DNA of 64,000 bases from Leucogyrophana mollusca (Eukaryota > Basidiomycota > Agaricomycetes > Boletales): positions 124,001 to 188,000 of the forward strand of contig MU266331.1 in the NCBI GenBank assembly GCA_021014945.1. Direction: 5' to 3'. The translations under genes and the position numbers were made by a program. Under the pieces are notes generated by a model. It was not told the origin of the DNA. It made no database searches and worked only from the letters and a program-made list of their open reading frames with translations. Below are positions 59,633 through 64,000 of the stretch, in pieces. The first letter of the stretch is position 1, and the number at the start of each line of letters is the position of its first letter.

Positions 59633-61407
59633 TTACATCAACGCTTCCATGTAGCTAGGATGATCGTCTGCAACCTTCCAAAGCCAAAAAGGGCCTGCCA
59701 GTGATCAAGACGTCAGCCTCATGGAAAGCGAGCAGCGGAGTATTGCTCTCACCAACTGGGTCTTCTAATAAATGGGACTGGGTAAATATGGGCCACAAGC
59801 TCAAACGAAGGCTACTTACCGCGCTCGTGATGGGGGCCTGTCCAAGTGCCGATGATACCAGCGGCACTTGCCACACCACCGATCTGAGCTCCTTCCGAGC
59901 TTTATTGGGAAACGTCACGGGCCGACCAGACTGAGTAAGATAGAGCACCAGCTCACCTCCAATTTATGCGTTTCTCGGAAACAGACGCCTGCCGGCGGTG
60001 TTCTCAGCTGATGTTGTTTCTGCTAAGTGTAGGAAGTTTACTTACAAATCGCCATCGCACAATCCCTTCATCCGACATGCTCACCGAACCTACCACGGTG
60101 GCTTCGTTTCCGTGTATACCCCACGATGTCCCAGCGAAATACAGCGTTGGATATTTTGGGTTATGGGATTCGGGGAAACGATCAAGAGCGTAAAAACTGG
60201 GGACGTTCTCAACGTCGATCAGGTGAAGTTTGAGTTCAATGAGCCGAGTAGCCTCTCGAAATTGTGGGTCATCGAATAATGATGGATGAGCTCGATTCCT
60301 GAACTGAGTCCAGGCGCCCACGGGTGAATTAGTTTACGCGACCTGGTAAATGTTTGGATGATTTACATTGAAGGCTGTGGAACGGCATTAGAGAAAGGTA
60401 AATCACGAGCTTCGCAAGAACTTACAGTACAAGGCTCTGAGTAGCGGTAAAAAGGATGATTGGGTGATTAGATTATGGGTCAACAGGGGCCACCCTGATC
60501 GGACGTACCGATAATCCATAAAACAGACATAGCGCCTCCATGTTCCCTCGATGCCTGCCCAGTCTCCTGGTGGCCGGCTTGTTGCTCCAGGTGCTGAAGA
60601 CGCTCGTGTAGCTTCAAGGCCGCAGGGTGGTCGGGTATCAGCCCACTGAACCAGTTCCCCCAAGTTCCCCAGTATGACGTTTATGATAGACTCAGCATGA
60701 ACCCAATCAACCTCCCCAGTCTCGGTGAATGGACCCCAATCATTACTCCGACGATAGTTCTGGAGGTCGTAAACGTAGCATCTACTCCTAGTGCGCAGGC
60801 GATGGGCTCTCAGTCTACCTTCTTCTTCGTCGTCGAAATCATCCAAAGTGAGAGCCAAGTAGGACCGAAGGCGGCTCAGGGTCTGGTTATTACCATCTTC
60901 GAGTTCTTGGATAACGAAAGGTGAGCGTAGCAAGTCGGATGCTTCTAAGACGTCCACTACCCATAGGAGACTGGGCGACCGCACCCGCTCATTCCCTCTC
61001 GTGACAGGCGATGCATTTCGAACAACAGACACGAATGTCTCCAGTGCGACCATCAAGTCCTCATTTCGGGGATGAGTGGAGAGGGCGATCAGTTCGGCCT
61101 GGATTCTTCTTTGCAGCTCCTTTGCCCAATCGAAATGCGACTCTGCATGGTATTCATACTGCCAGTGTGATGAGTTGCGGATGTGGTCGAAGGGATAGAG
61201 GAGAAAAAGTTGGCGCCACAGATACTGATCTGGGGAGTTATAGACCAATGTTCGAGCTCTCCGACAAGTCCGGGAGAAGGAGGCTACATCTCGAGGATGA
61301 CAGAGGGTAAGGGCGCGTTCTGTGATCTCCGGCGGAATAGGGAGAACACCCATGTTCAGCGCTGCCATGGTTTTGGCTGATGATGATGAGAACGATAAGA
61401 AGCTCAA
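59633..61407 (-). CDS. F-box protein (basidiomycete WSSEG/GPFWLW type), microexon-rich
   Basis: Likely substrate adaptor of an SCF ubiquitin ligase. The F-box is at residues about 18-65 (VLPIPPEITERALTLCHPRD, FSRTCRRARTLVYNSP, LWRQLFLLYPF). The C-terminal half matches a fungal family: YRALYSFNFRN, REATRLIELKLHLIDVE, RINWSSEGAQIGGVASAAGI, IGTWTGPHHERE, DPVGPFWLWKVADDHPSY. Eight exons with checked phases: 60509-61407, 60426-60436 (11 nt), 60367-60374 (8 nt), 60046-60303, 59957-59988 (32 nt), 59820-59899, 59753-59764 (12 nt), 59633-59694; total 453 residues. Each tiny exon is flanked by GT-AG introns, and leaving any out breaks the family motif or the frame. The start at 61407 is the first Met; a second at about 61368 (MAALNMG) is also possible. 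Substrates unknown. Confidence 0.85.
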
Positions 61408-62148
61408 AGACTCGGGTCGACTGCCACCGTCGTCAGCAGTTCTAATCTAAGGCAGAATGAACTTTCGTCAGTAATGAGACAGTATCCCGGAAAACGAATC
61501 TGGCAACAGGTGCTCTTTCCTCTCCATGACCTCCGAAATAGCAGATCATGAGTTCTGATACGTATATTCATAGCACACGCTACTGACAGCTGTGTAAACG
61601 AAACTTGGCCCTATTATAATACCATGATACCATGAGGTCCAGACTCGGAGCTGCCGGAATGGCTCAAACTCGAAGGGATGGCATACAGAACGTTCGATAT
61701 CACGATGCGAGTCCACCTGGCACCCACGGAAGGCACCAGTCGAAGAATTCAAAGAACTCTCGAAGGTCTCACAGTGGTGGTCTGCTCAAAGGGATCTGTC
61801 AAAAGGTTCTATAACTCCCGCTTGTAAAGTATTTGAGGCCTGATGTTGCAACTTCACCGCAAAGGACGGCGTAGGCATTCATGACTCTGAAATGTACACA
61901 GTAGGACACTACTTGAAAATGTGAGTAACACAAGAATCAGTACCAAATCATGCTGGCTTAAGCCAACCGTGGCGACATCGTAGTGCCCAGTGCTGTCTGT
62001 TAGTGACGTACGAGCTGGCTTTGGAACCTTCTGAAGTCTGGAGACCGGACAACCTGCATGGCGGTGTACAAGAGACGGTGTGTTTGTGTTTGTTTGTTTC
62101 GAGCTCACCATCGGCTTGCGCCGTTGCATTCGCGTCCAAGTCCGCGCC
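61408..62148. promoter_or_regulatory. Divergent region F-box gene / prenylcysteine oxidase
   Basis: 741 bp between divergent start codons, so it holds both promoters. AT-rich with TATTATAATAC near 61611. Small ORFs at 61546-61752 and 61854-62150 (minus) and 61632-61814 (plus) look non-coding. Confidence 0.4.
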
Positions 62149-64000
62149 ATGAAGCAAGCTGAAGTTATGCGTCGTCTTATCCTCTATTCACTGCTTGTCA
62201 GCTCTGCCTTTGCATTCCAACTTCCCTTTAAAGTCCCATTCTTCAAGTCCAAAACTGCTATCGTTTCAGAGTCAGCACAAGGAACTCCCAGGATAGCTAT
62301 CATTGGCGCTGGCGCTGGCGGCTCATCAGCTGCATTCTGGATATCCAAGGCTAAAGAGCGCTTTGGCATACACGTCGAGGTTGATGTCTACGAGCGCGCT
62401 GCATATGTAGGTGGTCGTAAGTGTTCGTCATTTCTCTCGAGCCCTGGCATTTTGATGTTCTCTGCAACAGGAAGCATCACCGTATACCCATACAATGATA
62501 CGAGTCTTTCTCCCGTTGAACTTGGAGCGTCCATATTTGTTGACGCAAATAAAAATCTTATGAGAGCATCCAGAGAGTTCAATCTCAGTTTGTCTAAATT
62601 CGAGGACGATGATTCTGATACCGGCATTTGGGATGGTGAACATTTCGTGCTCATAGTAAGCGGTCCTTTTGTCGTCCGGGGCACTTATAACGCGCTAAAT
62701 ATCTGGCTGTCAGATGAATAGCGGTAGCTATGTTAAGAGCTGGTGGAGTACTATCAAAGTACTCTGGAGATACGGCTACTCTTCACCCAGCAAGACAAAG
62801 GCACTGTGAGAGCAACTTCAATGCGGTTCAATGCAAAAGCTAAGTACGACGGAGATTAGTGTACAGAATATGATAAACCGCTTTGTCGGTTTGTATGCCA
62901 CCGAGTCCCCTCGTTGGGACGATCTCGCGGACCTAGCGACGAAATTTGACTGGATGTCGATGGTGAACCAAAGTACCGCAGAGTACCTCGAAAGTAACGG
63001 TGTCTCGCCGAGATTCTCGCGGGAACTGGTCGAAGCTGCAACTCGCGTTAACTACGGTCAGGTGTGTCGTCAGGTTCCCTCAGCTCAATAGCAAATACCT
63101 AACAAAGTGATATCTTCCAGAACATAGACGAAATCCACGCTCTAGAGGGCGCATGCTCAATGGCTGCATCAGGAGCTTCTGGTGTTTCGACTGGGAACTA
63201 TCACATATTTGAACACTTCCTTGAGAAATCTGGAGCCAAAGTCCATTTAAATACAAACGTAGGCTGTCATCCTCGCATATCCGCGTTATTATCTCAAACC
63301 TACCTTTATCAGGTCAAGGAAATCAAACACAAGGCTGATTCCTCCCTCTGGACATTGCACACGGACGCCGGGTCTGACACTTACACGGGGGTTATCATTG
63401 CTGCCCCTTTCCACCAGTCGGGAATCAAACTTCCATCCGACCTTTCTTCCCTCATCCCACCCCAGCCCTATGTCCACCTACATGTCACCCTCCTCTCTAC
63501 GCGCAATGAGCATCCGAATCCCGAATACTTCGGCCTCCCAGCCAATACGATAGTGCCGAAGACGATTCTGACAACATATGAAGGCGCACGCGCAGGCGGG
63601 CTGGAGCCAGAATTCAATTCCTTGACGTATCATGGATTGACGCGGGAGACAACCAACTCAACCGATGATGGTGTCACCACAGCTCGTCAGCCGGAATGGG
63701 TCGTCAAAATATTCTCCAAGGAGCGTGTATCAGACGAATGGCTCAAGACCGTATTCGGACACGTTGGCTGGGTGTTCAGGAAAGAGGTAAAGTTTATCTA
63801 GATGGATGCATCTTTATATCTTTGAACTTAACATGATTTTAGTGGGATGCATACCCAAAATTACCCCCCACAAACGAATTCCCTCCGGTTAAGCTGGACC
63901 AAGGACTCTATTACGTGAACGCGTTTGAGCCGTACGTTGATCTGGTCCCACTGTTCCTCGTGCTCGCTGATGGAATCCATATCACAGATTCATATCAACC
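62149..64000 (+). CDS. Prenylcysteine oxidase/lyase, FAD-dependent (3' end beyond window)
   Basis: Releases the prenyl group from prenylcysteine left by turnover of farnesylated or geranylgeranylated proteins; usually in the lysosome/vacuole or secreted path. Start at 62149 (MKQAEVMRRLILYSLL) or the inner Met at 62167; both give a signal peptide ending near SSAFAFQ. FAD-binding motif RIAIIGAGAGGSSAAFW, then VDVYERAAYVGGR. Further blocks: VYPYNDTSLSPVELGASIFV, SWWSTIKVLWRYGYSSP, NIDEIHALEGACSMAASGAS, LNTNVKEIKHKADSSLW, GVIIAAPFHQSGI. Exons with checked phases: 62149-62416, 62471-62655, 62714-62805, 62860-63061, from 63121, with a further exon restarting after an intron near 63260-63313 and another from about 63842. 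The window ends inside the C-terminal region after YYVNAFEPYVD. Fungal members are about 500 residues, so little is missing. Confidence 0.92.

Overview
The window is nuclear DNA of a filamentous basidiomycete, most likely a wood- or litter-decaying agaricomycete. Genes carry many short GT-AG introns (about 48-70 nt) with CTAAC/CTAAT-like branch sites. They are densely packed on both strands, and their products match fungal families: exocyst subunits, a Zn2Cys6 regulator, a ThrE/Prm10 membrane protein, a GH5 cellulase and basidiomycete-type F-box and LYR proteins. Gene models below were built by joining reading frames at plausible splice sites. Where exon phases were checked base by base this is stated; otherwise boundaries are approximate.

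Layout, left to right. 0-3 kb: a secreted GH5 endoglucanase (minus, 3' end cut off by the window) divergent from an LYR-motif protein. 3-9.3 kb: exocyst SEC8 (minus) divergent from a lipid-droplet-type serine hydrolase. 9.5-22.8 kb: three nuclear genes in a row on the plus strand: a PHD/double-chromodomain SNF2 remodeler (Mit1/CHD type), a protein with a catalytically dead RNase III fold plus a dsRNA-binding domain, and a SNF2-RING protein carrying SUMO-interacting motifs. 23-29.3 kb: a ThrE/Prm10 transporter and a Zn2Cys6 transcription factor (both minus).

29.3-40 kb is the accessory region. It holds a possible homeobox relic, then an apparently intact Helitron: a 1,881-residue Rep/Pif1 helicase gene read divergently from an unrecognised companion gene of 347 residues. 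Just to the right are hairpins, a double Mlu-box palindrome and an LTR-like block lying in front of the next gene.

40-64 kb returns to housekeeping genes: YOP1/REEP-like, exocyst SEC3, a homeodomain factor, ceramide glucosyltransferase, a TatD nuclease, a full-length ABCC transporter, an F-box protein and a prenylcysteine oxidase (plus, cut off by the window end).

Three features stand out. First, the two-gene Helitron with every frame open. Second, the pseudo-RNase III/dsRBD gene between two chromatin remodelers. Third, an unusual number of phase-consistent microexons (8, 9, 11, 12 and 24 nt) and two GC-AG introns, all sitting in conserved motifs. SEC3 and SEC8 share a membrane-tethering complex; YOP1, ceramide glucosyltransferase, the ABCC pump and the lipid hydrolase also act at membranes, but nothing in the sequence shows these genes are co-regulated.
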